From Anastatus disparis (lineage: Eukaryota > Arthropoda > Insecta > Hymenoptera > Eupelmidae), in NCBI GenBank assembly GCA_017163975.1, contig JAFFSR010000220.1, positions 18,742,001 through 18,806,000 on the forward strand: 64,000 nt of DNA. Reading direction: 5' to 3'. The notes under the pieces are model-generated. The model saw only the letters and a program-made list of their open reading frames with translations. It had not been told where the DNA came from and did not search any database. Below, piece after piece: positions 62,833 to 64,000 of the stretch; positions within the stretch are counted from its first letter, which is position 1, and each line of letters opens with the position of its first letter. Position numbers and translations under genes: made by a program.

Positions 62833-63165
62833 TGTTACGTGGGATTTTTGATACGCACTCCTATGGGGAGTGTGAGGATGTAAAATAATTACAAGAGAAT
62901 TAATACAAGTTAACTGGTATTTATTGTAACCCAAAAATACAATGAGAGAGAGACTAGTTACTACTTTACTCTAACGCGTCCGGCGATGGTCTGTCGCTCG
63001 TCGTCGTCCAAAACGACGATGTAAGTTGCCCGCGACGAAGTGCCGAATCAGCACTTCGCGCATCGTGCGACTCTTGGTCCGGAAACTCGGAGTCGCATTT
63101 CTCTGAGTTTCTACCTTATTTTATGTTTTATATTATAATATACGTACAATATAATGTACGTAGCA
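62833..63165 (-). repeat. 5' LTR
   Basis: 333 bp, apparently identical to the 3' LTR. It carries the promoter: a TATA-type TATAATATAAAAC about 30 bp into the LTR, then about 30 bp later a CTCAGAG that could be the initiator. A poly(A) signal AATAAA is at 62920-62925 and a GC-rich hairpin lies in the transcribed part. Confidence 0.95.
63126..63137 (-). promoter_or_regulatory. TATA box of the LTR promoter
   Basis: TATAATATAAAA on the minus strand. The distance to the initiator-like CTCAGAG (near 63099-63105) is right for RNA polymerase II initiation. Confidence 0.5.
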
Positions 63166-63169
63166 ATAG

Positions 63170-63840
63170 TAAAATTTCTCAATTATTTCTACAATATCTC
63201 GAGGAAAAAAACTTTTAACATTTAATAACTTAACTTTTTTCAACATTTGAGTTTTTATCTATCAATGCAAAAATTTTAAAAATTTTAACTTTAAAAACTT
63301 CTAGTTTCTATAAAAAGTTGAATATTTAAAAGTTGGATTAGATAAAAACATAAATATAAAAATTTTAAGATTTTTTTAATGAAATCTTGAATAATTTATT
63401 CAAGATTTTGTTTGTTAATGTCAAGAATAGCTGATTTTATTTCTCGCTATCAATCCATCATACAGTGCATCAGTGCTCTTAATACCCTAAATAACAAATA
63501 GGATAATGTACTACGTGCATATTGCAAAAATGCACAATGGCATGCTTACGTTCCCGTGGACACGGTGAGCTCGTTTACGTAAACGTCAACGTTTTCCAGT
63601 GACGTTAGTTGCATATATTCCTTCGATCTCGATAGAAATACCCAAGCGAAACGAGTTGGAAAATGAAAAAGTCGAGAAAGAGATAGAGAAAGAGAGAGAG
63701 AGAGAGAGTAAAAGCAAGAGTGAGTTAAATCCCATGGATAGTATGCAAAAGTTTTCTTCGCGGCTTAATTATGAAAGTTGCTCGTAATACAAACTCCAGC
63801 ATGGCCAAACCAAAATGGAAAGGAGTTATACACTGTGTTT

Positions 63841-63891
<51 letters not shown>

Positions 63892-64000
63892 TCTTGAATT
63901 AATTAACGGAAAAGTCGCCGCGTGAGTTTGCTACGATTATAATGAACTTTTTGCCGCCTCCCATCTTGACTGTTAATCGCGATTAACGCGTATGCAATTT
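63170..64000. other. AT-rich non-coding DNA with a TA microsatellite
   Basis: No gene is supportable. A GA run lies at 63689-63709. A long TA dinucleotide run, with one A insertion, occupies 63838-63890. The moderately GC-rich segment at 63540-63790 resembles the other islands of the window. Confidence 0.6.

Larger units (their letters stand above)
52922..63169 (-). mobile_element. Full-length Ty3/gypsy-type LTR retrotransposon with OTU domain
   Basis: Two 333-bp direct LTRs (52926-53258 and 62833-63165) bound a 10.24-kb element read on the minus strand. The 4-bp sequence ATAG flanks both ends (52922-52925 and 63166-63169). In element order it has a 5' LTR, primer-binding site, leader ORF, gag, protease, RT/RNase H/OTU frame, 2 kb non-coding and 3' LTR. 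The two LTRs look identical base for base, so insertion is recent. The RT/RNase H order and motif style are Ty3/gypsy. It lacks a recognisable integrase core and an env frame, which is unusual (see the pol entry). Confidence 0.95.

Noticed and set aside
1..64000. CRISPR array, rRNA, bacterial operon or prophage
   Set aside because: No regularly spaced direct repeats with unique spacers, no rRNA blocks and no closely packed frames with ribosome-binding sites were seen.

Overview
The window is AT-rich eukaryotic DNA, most likely from an insect and plausibly a hymenopteran. The reasons are the intron-split, secreted lipase/phospholipase A1-type genes of the vespid/ant venom-allergen type, a tRNA-derived SINE family, long AT-rich introns or intergenic sequence dotted with GA/TC and TA microsatellites, and a Ty3/gypsy LTR element. 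No bacterial operons, CRISPR array or rRNA is visible. Taxonomy is an inference; nothing in the sequence names the species.

Layout. Positions 1-22,900 are almost entirely non-coding. They hold a 76-bp near-perfect palindrome (1096-1171), two textbook-looking recursive (ratchet) splice sites on the + strand (junctions 2710/2711 and 22330/22331), one SINE copy, a decayed non-LTR reverse transcriptase fragment and a possible small minus-strand exon near 10.1 kb. If the ratchet sites are real, they place this stretch inside a giant intron of a + strand gene whose exons lie outside the window. Positions 22,900-28,900 hold a tandem pair of minus-strand phospholipase A1-like genes, each with four coding exons and identical intron phases. 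The second intron of the downstream copy has been blown up to 2 kb by nested fold-back insertions. Positions 28,900-52,900 are again non-coding, with three more SINE copies, a tRNA-like remnant and a double fold-back element near 51 kb.

Positions 52,922-63,169 are a complete, very young LTR retrotransposon on the minus strand. It has two apparently identical 333-bp LTRs, a 4-bp target-site duplication, a primer-binding site, and gag, protease and RT/RNase H reading frames.

The most interesting feature is the pol frame of this element. After RNase H the usual integrase zinc-binding and DDE core cannot be found. In its place is a long charged linker, then an OTU-type cysteine protease/deubiquitinase-like domain with its Cys and His, and only then a short integrase-tail-like GPY/F module. 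The element evidently integrated (TSD, TG..CA ends) but appears not to encode a standard integrase. The gag-protease and protease-RT junctions are both offset by -1 frame. The last 830 bp carry only AT-rich sequence and a TA microsatellite.
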